NCBI GenBank assembly: GCA_900470195.1
Contig: UEIJ01000020.1
Coordinates: forward strand, 124,001-188,000
DNA from: Hyphomicrobiales bacterium
Lineage (GTDB): Bacteria; Pseudomonadota; Alphaproteobacteria; Rhizobiales; Rhizobiaceae
Direction of reading: 5' to 3'
Length of the DNA stretch: 64,000 bases
The notes under the pieces are model-generated. The model was not told the DNA's origin. It saw only the letters and a program-made list of their open reading frames with translations, and ran no database searches. A program made the translations under genes and the position numbers. Of this stretch, positions 25,732 to 33,434 are shown piece by piece (position 1 is the stretch's first letter; every line of letters begins with the position of its first letter).

Positions 25732-27246
25732 TCAATCCGTGAGGGCTTCGATCTTCGGCCAGATCGGCCCGAGTGCCGACGCGATTTCCTTGAACAGCTG
25801 ATAGCGCTTTTCATAGAGCGCGCTTCGCTCTGCATCCGGCTGATAGGTCCGCCCGATGGCATCGAGATCGCGCGGGTCGCTGTAGACATCGGCAAAAACG
25901 CCAACGCCTTTGCCAGCGCAAAGCGCCGCGCCCCACGCCGCAGCCTCGTCCGTATCCGTTACGGTAACGGGCATGCCGAGCACATTGGCGAACATCTGCG
26001 CGAAAGCCGGGCTGCGCGACACGCCACCGGTAAGCCGCGCGGCTGAAATCGCGAAACCATCCTTCAGGTGATCGACATGGATGCGGTGGTTGAAGGCAAT
26101 GCCTTCCCAGACGGCACGCAGCATGTCGCCGCGATCCTGCCAGCCGCGCAGACCGAAGAATGCGCCGCTCGCCATCGCCCCATAGGGCGAGCCGAACAGA
26201 TAAGGATGGAACATCGCCGTCGAAGGCTTGGCCAATGCCGCATCGATTTCCGGGCGCAGCATGTCGTGGATCGAACGCCCTGTTTCCTCTGCCTCGCGCC
26301 GTTCCGACGGGCAGAGCTTGTCGAGAAACCAGTCGTAATTGGCGGTCGATGCGGGCGAGATCGACATGTTGTTCCATTCGCCCGGCGCAATGCCGTTGCG
26401 GCAGAACCAGCTCTTATCGACGCGCGGTTCGGACGACAGCGTTTCGTTGATGGAGTAGGTTCCGGCAACCACGGCAACGGTCCCGATGCCAAGCCCGCCA
26501 ACACCAAGCGCGGAGGCCGTCACGTCATGAAGCCCGCCGACAACCGGCGTACCGACAACGAGACCGGTGCGCTTCGCGCATTCGGCGGAAACATTGCCGA
26601 CAATCTCATCAGAGCGCGACATAGGCGGCAGCGCATCCCAAAGCGCGTCGAGCCCGAACAAGGCGAGCGCTTCCTTCGAATATTCCTGCGTGTTCACATC
26701 GGTAAACGAGGTGGAAGCTTCGGTGCGATCCGTACCCACGTCACCCGTGAGGCAAAAGCGCAGCCAGTCCTTGCAAGCGATCACATGACCGATGCGGTGA
26801 TAGCGTTCCGGCTCGTTCTCTTTCACCCACGCCAGAATGGCGGAAGGGGCGGATGCATGGGGCAACTGGCCTGTAACGGCAATGGCGCGGTCCGCGACGG
26901 GGCTGTTCACCCAGCGCTCCGCCACATCCACGGCGCGGCTGTCGAGCGAGAGGATGCCCGCGCCGAGCGGTCGGCGGTCCTTATCCAGCATATAGATGCC
27001 GTCGCCATGCGCAGTCGTGGCGATAGCCAGAATGTCGGAAGCTGGCCGTCCGCTTTTGGCGATGGCCTCGGCGATCGCATCGGCGGTCGCATTCCAGAAT
27101 TCATCCATGTCGCGTTCGACATGGCGCGGGCGCGGGAATGATTGCGCCACACGGCGGCGCGCTACGGCAAGGGTGGTTCCGTCAACGTCGAACAATACGG
27201 CTTTGGTGACGGTGAGGCCGCTATCGATTCCGAGCAGAGAAGGCAT
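25732..27246 (-). CDS. FGGY-family carbohydrate/polyol kinase
   Basis: A 504-residue sugar kinase of the FGGY family. The first phosphate loop is GIDSGLTVTKAVLFDVDG, followed by THGDGIYMLDKD and LSLDSRAVD; the second domain begins near VAGTYSINETL and contains RLTGGVSRSPAFAQMFANVL and EAAAWGAALCAG. Pattern is nearer to L-xylulose/polyol kinases (LyxK) than to glycerol kinase. It lies between a DeoR regulator and a GlpD-like dehydrogenase, the same kinase-plus-flavoprotein logic as eryA-eryB. A C4 or C5 polyol or ketose is the likely substrate; this is inference. Confidence 0.82.
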   Translation of the reverse strand: MPSLLGIDSGLTVTKAVLFDVDGTTLAVARRRVAQSFPRPRHVERDMDEFWNATADAIAEAIAKSGRPASDILAIATTAHGDGIYMLDKDRRPLGAGILSLDSRAVDVAERWVNSPVADRAIAVTGQLPHASAPSAILAWVKENEPERYHRIGHVIACKDWLRFCLTGDVGTDRTEASTSFTDVNTQEYSKEALALFGLDALWDALPPMSRSDEIVGNVSAECAKRTGLVVGTPVVGGLHDVTASALGVGGLGIGTVAVVAGTYSINETLSSEPRVDKSWFCRNGIAPGEWNNMSISPASTANYDWFLDKLCPSERREAEETGRSIHDMLRPEIDAALAKPSTAMFHPYLFGSPYGAMASGAFFGLRGWQDRGDMLRAVWEGIAFNHRIHVDHLKDGFAISAARLTGGVSRSPAFAQMFANVLGMPVTVTDTDEAAAWGAALCAGKGVGVFADVYSDPRDLDAIGRTYQPDAERSALYEKRYQLFKEIASALGPIWPKIEALTD

Positions 27247-27275
27247 GTATCGTATTCCTGATAAATATGCTGAGG

Positions 27276-28145
27276 CTATTCCTGCTTGCCACCCGTCCGG
27301 GCGCGCGCAACCACCACATTGATGCCTTGCGCTTCCATCCGCTCGATATGCGCAAAAGGCGTATCTTCATCGACGATGACGACATCGAAATCGGTCAGCG
27401 CACCGAAATTATGGAGGGCGCGCCGCTCGAACTTTGTATGGTCGGCCAGCAGGATGCGCTTGGCGGCGCAATCCAGCATGGCGCGCTTGGTCTCCACCAT
27501 TTCCGGGGATTGATGGAACAGAAGATCGTCGGTGATCGCGGCAATCGATATGAAAGCCACATCGGCGCGAAGACGGCGAATTTCATGGATCGTCATGCCG
27601 CCCACAAATGCGTTGCACCAGTTATAAAGCTGGCCGCCCAGCCCAAGCAGTGTCACGTCCTTCATGTCGCGCACTTCGTTCATCAGGATGAGCGAATTGG
27701 TGATGACGGTGAGCGGCCCCTTCTCCGGCAGATGCGGCACCATTTGCAGGACGGTAGTGGAATCATCGAAGAAAATCGCCTGGCCGGGTTCGACGAACTG
27801 CATCGCAGCTTCGGCAATCAGCTTCTTTTCTTCCGACTGGCGGGTGACGCGGTAAAGGTCGCTTGCCTCGATGAGGCTCGTGGGCGCCGCCGACACGATG
27901 CCGCGCGACTTGCGAAACAGGCCGCGGCTTACCAGTTCATCGACGTCGCGATGCGCCGTCATCAGGCTGATGCCGAACCGCTCGGTCAGGTCCTCGATAC
28001 GCATCGAGCCTTCAGCCATTACAGTTTCGGCAATCTGCTGGCGTCGGACGAGCTGACGCGCATGCCGGCTGTCATTCGGCACCTGCCCCGTCATGAGGCC
28101 ATCGGTCATCAGCTTGTCAATGCTTGCTTTGTTGCTCACTGCCAT
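27276..28145 (-). CDS. DeoR-family transcriptional regulator
   Basis: A 289-residue DeoR-type repressor. The helix-turn-helix is MRIEDLTERFGISLMTAHRD (about 48-67), and the effector domain holds the DeoR pieces FFDDSTTVLQMVPHL, VITNSL, LLGLGGQLYNW and LLADHTKFERRALHNFG, the fold that binds sugar phosphates. The N-terminus is about 30 residues longer than usual, so a start after 28145 is possible; the ATG at 28145 is the longest with any support. It precedes the FGGY kinase and GlpD-like genes by 29 bp and should regulate them. Confidence 0.85.
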   Translation of the reverse strand: MAVSNKASIDKLMTDGLMTGQVPNDSRHARQLVRRQQIAETVMAEGSMRIEDLTERFGISLMTAHRDVDELVSRGLFRKSRGIVSAAPTSLIEASDLYRVTRQSEEKKLIAEAAMQFVEPGQAIFFDDSTTVLQMVPHLPEKGPLTVITNSLILMNEVRDMKDVTLLGLGGQLYNWCNAFVGGMTIHEIRRLRADVAFISIAAITDDLLFHQSPEMVETKRAMLDCAAKRILLADHTKFERRALHNFGALTDFDVVIVDEDTPFAHIERMEAQGINVVVARARTGGKQE

Positions 28146-28282
28146 GCCTGCCACTTGTCCCCATGCTTGCGCGTTCCAAACGCATCGGAATCGCCGGATA
28201 GGCTTTATATTGCGCTGTCTTCAGCCCCGAAATCCAGCGAGTGATTGCGGGGAATTTCCTGAGAAGAGGACTTTCAGAATAC

Positions 28283-28314
28283 GCATCCCGAAAGCATTTC
28301 GGCTGTCGGGATGC
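28283..28314 (-). terminator. Stem-loop downstream of the erythritol-type binding protein
   Basis: GCATCCCGA (28283-28291) pairs perfectly with TCGGGATGC (28306-28314). It follows the stop of the binding-protein gene at 28328 and separates the importer from the DeoR-kinase-dehydrogenase unit. The T-run is poor, so read-through is likely. Confidence 0.5.
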
Positions 28315-28327
28315 GCCTTTTCAAACC

Positions 28328-29275
28328 TTACTGTTCCAGAACGAACGGCGAGGTATACTTGTCGACATTGTCCTTGGTGATCAGGATGCAGTCGAAGAGC
28401 TGCTTTTCGTGATCCACGCCGGTCTTGCCGGTCTTGATGAAGTTGTCGGCCTGCTTGACGGCAGCTTCCGAGAACACGGCAACCGGCTGCAGAACGGTGT
28501 ACTGCAGTTCACCGGCCTTGATGGCTGCAACCGCGTCCGGCGACCCGTCGAAACCACCGACCTTCACCTGATCCAGCTTGCCAGCCTTCTTCAGAGCGGC
28601 AATCGCGCCCAGAGCCATTTCGTCGTTACCGGAGATAACGCCGATAATGTCCGGGTTGGCCTGAAGCAGGGCCTGCATCTTGTCGTGACCCTGGGTACGG
28701 TCCCAGTTGGCGACGTCCTGACCGGCCTTCACCAGATCCGGATACTGCGACAGAACGGTTTCATAGCCGTTCGAGCGCGTTGCGGCGTTGTTATCCGATG
28801 GCGAACCGAACAGCTCGACATACTTGCCCTTGTCGCCAACGCTTTCGACCCACTGGGTCGCACCGATGGCCGCACCCTGTGCGTTGTTGGAAACGAGCTG
28901 CGCCTTGGCCAGACCTTCCTGGTTGATTTCCGCGTTGACGAGGAAAACCGGAATATTGGCGGCGATTGCACGCTTGACCGCGCCGACCGAACCGTCCGCA
29001 TTGGCCGGGTCGAGAATGATTGCCACCGACTTGTTGGTGATGGCGGTGTCGATCAGGTTGCTTTCGGTGTTGGTGTCGCCCTTGTGGCCACCGACAACAG
29101 CCTTGTAGCCGAGACCTTCAGCGGTCTTCTTGGCGATTTCACCTTCGGTGAACCAGTACGGGTTGGATGGATCGTTGACGATGATCGTCATCAGTCCTTC
29201 GGCCCAGGCCGTGCTGGCGATGAGAGGCAACGCTGCCGCCGCGGCGAACAGAACGCGCATTCCCTTCTTGAACAT
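28328..29275 (-). CDS. eryG: Erythritol-type ABC importer, periplasmic binding protein
   Basis: A 315-residue ribose-type (RbsB/peripla_BP_4) binding protein with a signal peptide (KKGMRVLFAAAAALPLIAS then AWA). The mature protein has IIVNDPSNPYWFTEGEIAKK, DPANADGSVGAVKRA and GVISGNDEMALGAIAALKKAG, all typical of pentose/polyol binders. It is the last gene of a leftward importer operon that is divergent from eryA. The symbol follows rhizobial usage (EryEFG) and is given on position and family; erythritol binding itself is not shown by the sequence. GGGAGTGAG precedes the ATG. Confidence 0.85.
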   Translation of the reverse strand: MFKKGMRVLFAAAAALPLIASTAWAEGLMTIIVNDPSNPYWFTEGEIAKKTAEGLGYKAVVGGHKGDTNTESNLIDTAITNKSVAIILDPANADGSVGAVKRAIAANIPVFLVNAEINQEGLAKAQLVSNNAQGAAIGATQWVESVGDKGKYVELFGSPSDNNAATRSNGYETVLSQYPDLVKAGQDVANWDRTQGHDKMQALLQANPDIIGVISGNDEMALGAIAALKKAGKLDQVKVGGFDGSPDAVAAIKAGELQYTVLQPVAVFSEAAVKQADNFIKTGKTGVDHEKQLFDCILITKDNVDKYTSPFVLEQ

Positions 29276-29399
29276 GGTCTCACTCCCTTAACATTTTTCG
29301 TTTGCGTTATGCCGGTTCCCCGGCGGTACTCATTTCCATCAGGCCGTTTTCGAGATTTCGTGCCCTTTTGGAAGTCTTTCGATACGCCCGGCTGTTTTC

Positions 29400-29431
29400 G
29401 CGGCTCCGTCCGGAACGGTGGACAGAGCCGC
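29400..29431 (-). repeat. Intercistronic stem-loop between permease and binding protein
   Basis: GCGGCTC (29400-29406) pairs with GAGCCGC (29425-29431), with an inner GTCC/GGAC pair. It lies in the 162-bp gap between permease and binding-protein genes. It may stabilise the binding-protein transcript or the permease 3' end. No T-run follows. Confidence 0.5.
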
Positions 29432-29437
29432 TACCGA

Positions 29438-30478
29438 TCATCGCCGGGAGTATTGAATGCTGTTGAGCAGAACCGCGAGCACGATGACCGCGCCGGTAAA
29501 GACGGTCTGCCAGTAGGAGGAAACGCCGATAATCACGAGGCCGTCGGAAAGGAAACCGATCACGAAGGCGCCGAGAAGCGTCCCCTGGATAGTACCGCGC
29601 CCCCCAGTGAGCGCAGCGCCACCGATAACCACGGCAGCGATTGCCGTCAGTTCGTAGGTGGTGCCTGCCGTCGGGCCTGCCGACGTCAGCTGCGAAGAAA
29701 GAACCAGACCGGCGATGGCAGCGCAGATGCCGGAAATGACGTAGACCGACACCTTGACGCGCTTGACCGGAACGCCGGACAGTTCAGCCGCACGTTCATT
29801 GCCGCCCGATGCGTAGAGCCAGCGGCCGAATGCGGTGCGGTTGAGAACGATTGCGCAGATGATGGCCAGAACCGCCAGAACCAGAACGCCGATCGGCACG
29901 CCGAACAGCTTGTTGAAACCAAGCCAGTCAAAGCCTGTATTGCCAAGCTCCGGGCGTCCGCCGAGATTGTTGTAGGTCAGACCGTTGGTCATCAGCAGCG
30001 CCACGCCGCGCGCGCAGTAGAGCACGCCGAGCGTCGCGACGAAGGCCGGAACGCGCAGATAGGCAATCAGCACGCCATTGACCGCGCCGACGAATGCGCC
30101 AAGCGCACAGGTGATCAGCACAACCGCCCATACCGGGAAATAGAGGATGATGCCCAATTCCTGCAGCGTCACGCCCTGCATCAGGAAACCGGCGACCACA
30201 CCGGCAAGCCCCAATGTGGAACCGACCGAAAGGTCGATGCCGCCATTGAGAATGACCAGCAGCATGCCGATGGCAAGCAGGCCGAAAATGGCCACGTGCG
30301 ACGACATGATGAGGAAATTGTCGACCGTAAAGTAATAAGGCGAAAGGAACGAGAAAACTGCGATGATCGCGATCAGTGCAAAAAATGCACGACCTTCGAG
30401 CAGCAGATGCACGAGGCCGGGTTTCCGCTTCGCGCCGTTCGGAGCCGCTGTTTCCTTGTTGGTGCTTGTGACTGACAT
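29438..30478 (-). CDS. eryF: Erythritol-type ABC importer, permease
   Basis: A 346-residue RbsC-type permease with 8-10 membrane segments. Characteristic stretches are LNGGIDLSVGSTLGLAGVV in the conserved loop, GAVNGVLIAYLRVPAFVATL, and the cytoplasmic coupling loop YASGGNERAAELSGVPVKRV. It pairs with the two-domain ATPase 24 bp upstream and the binding protein downstream. The symbol follows rhizobial erythritol operons and rests on position and family. Confidence 0.86.
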   Translation of the reverse strand: MSVTSTNKETAAPNGAKRKPGLVHLLLEGRAFFALIAIIAVFSFLSPYYFTVDNFLIMSSHVAIFGLLAIGMLLVILNGGIDLSVGSTLGLAGVVAGFLMQGVTLQELGIILYFPVWAVVLITCALGAFVGAVNGVLIAYLRVPAFVATLGVLYCARGVALLMTNGLTYNNLGGRPELGNTGFDWLGFNKLFGVPIGVLVLAVLAIICAIVLNRTAFGRWLYASGGNERAAELSGVPVKRVKVSVYVISGICAAIAGLVLSSQLTSAGPTAGTTYELTAIAAVVIGGAALTGGRGTIQGTLLGAFVIGFLSDGLVIIGVSSYWQTVFTGAVIVLAVLLNSIQYSRR

Positions 30479-30501
30479 TCTATCAGTGCTCCATGACTAT
30501 T

Positions 30502-32046
30502 TTAGTGACCGACCATGGCTTCGCCCGAGGCGGCCATGATCTTTTCCTTGGACACGTCCGATCCGAATTCGGCGGAGATGCGCCCACGGTGCATGACGAT
30601 GATACGGTGCGCGATGCTGAGGCATTCACCGACTTCCGAAGTCGTGTAGACCACAGCCAATCCCTGCTTCGCCTTTTCGGCCAGAAGCTTGAACACTTCC
30701 GCCTTCGCGCCGATGTCGATGCCGCGGCTCGGCTCATCAAGCAGGATGACTTCCGGCTCCGTCGCCAGCATCTTGCCGATCACGACCTTCTGCTGGTTGC
30801 CGCCCGAAAGCGAACCGATGGCCGCTTCGCCGCCATCCGTCTTGATGTGCACGTTCTTGATCGACTGATCGACGATCTGCTTTTCGCGTTTGCGCGATGT
30901 GAAAAGACCCTTGGTCATTTCGGCGATGCTGGCGAGCGACAGGTTCTTGCCGACCGTCATCGTCTGCACGAGACCGTCGCGCTGGCGGTCTTCCGGCACC
31001 AGCACAAGCCCCTTTTCGATGCGTTGCGCGATGGTGAGGCCGGAAACGTCCCGCCCTTTCAGAAGCACACGTCCGCCGCTTGCCCTGAGACGACCGGCGA
31101 TGGTTTCCAGCAGCTCCGTGCGACCGGCACCCATGAGGCCATAGATGCAGACGATTTCACCGGCGCGCACATCGAGCGACATGCGGTCGACCACCGAGAA
31201 GCCCGCGCCGCCCGGATCGGGAACGGTCAGATTTTCGACGGAGAGCGCCACATCGCCCCAGTCATACCCGGTTGGCGGCGAGCCGAGATCGAAGTTCTCG
31301 CCGACCATGTTGCGCACGATCCATTCCAGATCGATTTCCTCACGCGGCGCGTAGGCCGTCATGGTTCCGTCGCGCAGCACCACCGCATGGTTGGTGATCT
31401 GCAGCGCTTCTTCCAGATGGTGCGAGATATAGACGATGGCGACGCCGCGCGCCGTCAGGTCGCGAATGACCTTGAACAGAACTTCCACTTCCGAGGCGCT
31501 GAGCGCCGAAGTCGGTTCGTCCATGATGAGGATACGCGAATTGACCGAAAGCGCGCGAGCGATTTCAACCACCTGCTGCTGGCCGAGGCGAAGTTCCTCA
31601 ACCGGCGTCAACGGGTCAATATCTTCTTCCAGCTCCTTCAGAAGCTCGCGCGTCAGCCGTTCTTCCTCGGCGAAGTCCACGCCGGTCGCGGTGCGGATTT
31701 CTCGCCCCATGAAGATGTTGTCGCGCACATTCATGTTGGGCGCGAGGCTCAGCTCCTGATGGATGATCGAGATGCCACGGTCGCGCGCCTCGGTGGACGA
31801 GTTGAACGTCACCGGTTCGCCATCAAGGATGATCGTGCCGGAAGTCGGCTGGATGACGCCCGAAAGCACTTTCATCAGCGTCGATTTGCCTGCGCCGTTT
31901 TCGCCGAAAAGCGTCGTGACCTGACCACGGCGGATTTCGAAATTCACACCCTTCAGGGCATGAATGCGGCCGTAGGATTTGGCGACGTTGTGCGCGGCAA
32001 GAACGACATCGCCGTTTTTGCCTTCGATTTTCGGAGCGGTGCTCAT
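30502..32046 (-). CDS. eryE: Erythritol-type ABC importer, double ATPase (RbsA type)
   Basis: A 514-residue ATPase with two nucleotide-binding domains. The first has Walker A GENGAGKST and signature LRLGQQQVVEIARAL; the second has the degenerate loop GLMGAGRTELLE and signature LSGGNQQKVVIGKML with Walker B EVILLDEPSRGID. This uneven pair is normal for RbsA/XylG ATPases. The ATG overlaps the stop of the DUF2291 gene by four bases. Placement beside eryABCD supports erythritol uptake. Confidence 0.88.
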   Translation of the reverse strand: MSTAPKIEGKNGDVVLAAHNVAKSYGRIHALKGVNFEIRRGQVTTLFGENGAGKSTLMKVLSGVIQPTSGTIILDGEPVTFNSSTEARDRGISIIHQELSLAPNMNVRDNIFMGREIRTATGVDFAEEERLTRELLKELEEDIDPLTPVEELRLGQQQVVEIARALSVNSRILIMDEPTSALSASEVEVLFKVIRDLTARGVAIVYISHHLEEALQITNHAVVLRDGTMTAYAPREEIDLEWIVRNMVGENFDLGSPPTGYDWGDVALSVENLTVPDPGGAGFSVVDRMSLDVRAGEIVCIYGLMGAGRTELLETIAGRLRASGGRVLLKGRDVSGLTIAQRIEKGLVLVPEDRQRDGLVQTMTVGKNLSLASIAEMTKGLFTSRKREKQIVDQSIKNVHIKTDGGEAAIGSLSGGNQQKVVIGKMLATEPEVILLDEPSRGIDIGAKAEVFKLLAEKAKQGLAVVYTTSEVGECLSIAHRIIVMHRGRISAEFGSDVSKEKIMAASGEAMVGH

Positions 32047-32696
32047 TTCACTTCGAGCCCCACCGGCGTGACGAGCCAGTTTTTCGGATTGACGACCTTG
32101 AACGCGCCGACAACCGTTACGGTCTTGCCGACGAGATTTTCCACGTCGATGCCCGCAAGCACCTGTTTCTTCATCTCATTGTTCAGGGCCGAACCGGCAT
32201 TCTGATATTCGATCTGGTTCTTGAACTGTCCGAACTGGATTTCGCCGGTCGCGTCGCGCAAATCGGTGCCGTTGACGGCGGGGCCAGTCTGAACGCGGAT
32301 CGCCACACCTTCCGGCAAGCCATCGACCTTGATGACATTGTAGTTGGACTTGCGCTCTTCGACCGTGCCGGTGAACTTGACCGGGATGACCGGATTGACG
32401 TCGCCAACGCCATATTTCTTTCCGGCGGCAGCCTTGTCAGCGACAAGCGCATTGCCCACTTCGACGGCATCGACGGCGCGCTGCTCGACGCTGGCCTTGA
32501 CCTTGGGGAATTCGGAAGCGCCATAGGCATCGGGAGAGAAAGCCTGCTGGCGCACATCGGAATCAGACCCGATCTTCACGACCTTCGTGTCGAAAGCAAT
32601 CGCGCCGACAACCACAACCGCAGCGATCACGCTCCAGACGATGGCGCGGCTCAGCTTGGCGGGTTTTTGTGAAACTTGACTGGTTTGTGCACTCAT
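32043..32696 (-). CDS. DUF2291 membrane-anchored periplasmic protein
   Basis: A 217-residue protein with one N-terminal membrane anchor (AIVWSVIAAVVVVGAIAF at about 19-36) and a periplasmic DUF2291 domain with KYGVGDVNPVIPVKFTGTVE and VGKTVTVVGAFKVVNPKNW. It is the first gene of the importer operon and is translationally coupled to the ATPase. The equivalent gene stands in rhizobial erythritol operons; it lacks a known function. Its fixed place suggests a part in assembly or function of this ABC importer. The ATG at 32696 is preferred to a TTG at 32702. Confidence 0.78.
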   Translation of the reverse strand: MSAQTSQVSQKPAKLSRAIVWSVIAAVVVVGAIAFDTKVVKIGSDSDVRQQAFSPDAYGASEFPKVKASVEQRAVDAVEVGNALVADKAAAGKKYGVGDVNPVIPVKFTGTVEERKSNYNVIKVDGLPEGVAIRVQTGPAVNGTDLRDATGEIQFGQFKNQIEYQNAGSALNNEMKKQVLAGIDVENLVGKTVTVVGAFKVVNPKNWLVTPVGLEVK

Positions 32697-32927
32697 TATC
32701 AAACGCCTTCAGCAATTCTGCCGGATTGTCGTTATTGAAACAGAAGATGCGGCTGAAATCAGACCGCCCGGAGACTATCCTTGACCATCGTTTCCGCGCT
32801 CGCCGGGTAGACGAAAGCCTCCGCCGGAGCGGTGCAAGATGCGACGGACGAGAGCATGATATCCTCCACGTGAATCCAGGGCCGCTCCTCCGTGCATCCT
32901 GGAACAGATGCGCCGCGATCGGAACTT

Positions 32928-32945
32928 ATGATAGCGGCGTGTTAT
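32928..32945 (+). promoter_or_regulatory. EryD operator candidate, importer side
   Basis: ATGATAG-CGGCG-TGTTAT, the second copy of the shared element in the divergent region. The five central bases differ completely from the other copy, while both flanks are identical, which argues for selected contacts in the flanks. Confidence 0.45.
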
Positions 32946-33305
32946 TAACTCCAATAATGATGTTATAAAGCTCGAAAGCTGTCAATCCGATGTTTTCGAA
33001 ACACCCGCCAATTAGCACAATTTCACGCTGAATCACGTTCACGATCCAGGGAAATCCACTACATAATTCGTTATCGCTAGCAGCATTCACAGCACTATCT
33101 TTTCCAGGAGAGCCCCAGCCCGCCCTAACTGAAGTAAACATTTTTCTGTTTTATTTTCAATAAGATGTATAGAATTTGCACGACGTAAGAGGACGATCCA
33201 ACCGCGAAAAACACGGCAAATACCGCATCTGAAGGCGTAGCGACTTTCCCCACATTCACTCTTTGGTGAAAAAAAATGCGCGCTCTCGAAAATTTTACAG
33301 ACAAC

Positions 33306-33323
33306 ATGATAGTGTTATGTTAT
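33306..33323 (+). promoter_or_regulatory. EryD operator candidate, eryA side
   Basis: ATGATAG-TGTTA-TGTTAT, embedded in the inverted repeat spanning 33300-33324. It matches the copy at 32928 in 13 of 13 defined positions and lies about 100 bp upstream of eryA, a reasonable operator distance. Confidence 0.5.
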
Positions 33324-33401
33324 CTCCAGCATACGCCATTGCCCGATTTCATTATAAACGGGGCCGCGAGCGATGCATTTTCAGTCGCGGGAGGAATCCA
33401 A

Positions 33402-33434
33402 ATGTCAATAAAGGCACATATCCGCCATGCGTGA
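33402..33434 (+). CDS. Ten-codon leader ORF overlapping the eryA start
   Basis: ATG at 33402 is preceded by a strong GGGAGGAATCCAA ribosome site and encodes MSIKAHIRHA, ending with TGA at 33432-33434. That stop lies inside the eryA coding start (ATG at 33427), an 8-base overlap. eryA has no ribosome site of its own and its frame is closed upstream at 33409. The leader therefore most likely delivers ribosomes to eryA by termination-reinitiation. It could also be a regulatory leader, though no codon repeat suggests attenuation. It is too short for homology. Confidence 0.6.
   Translation: MSIKAHIRHA

Larger units (their letters stand above)
32697..33426. promoter_or_regulatory. 0.7-kb divergent erythritol control region
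   Basis: This gap between the importer operon and eryA is AT-rich from about 32930 to 33340, unlike its neighbours. Apart from the ten-codon leader ORF at its right end I see no coding sequence. A sequence ATGATAG-N5-TGTTAT occurs twice: at 32928-32945 (about 230 bp before the importer) and at 33306-33323 (about 100 bp before eryA). The right copy lies in an inverted repeat, GACAACAT/ATGTTATC at 33300-33324, with one mismatch. These are the best candidates for EryD binding; that is inferred. Confidence 0.6.

Noticed and set aside
28241-30475. 744-codon open frame opposite the importer genes
   Set aside because: It spans two real genes on the other strand and the gap between them, has low-complexity charged composition, and shows no motif.
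30493-32205. 570-codon open frame opposite the importer ATPase
   Set aside because: Shadow of the double ATPase gene; His- and Arg-rich without domains.
33125-33307. Small open frame in the ery control region
   Set aside because: It lies in AT-rich control DNA, has no ribosome site, and its product shows no pattern.
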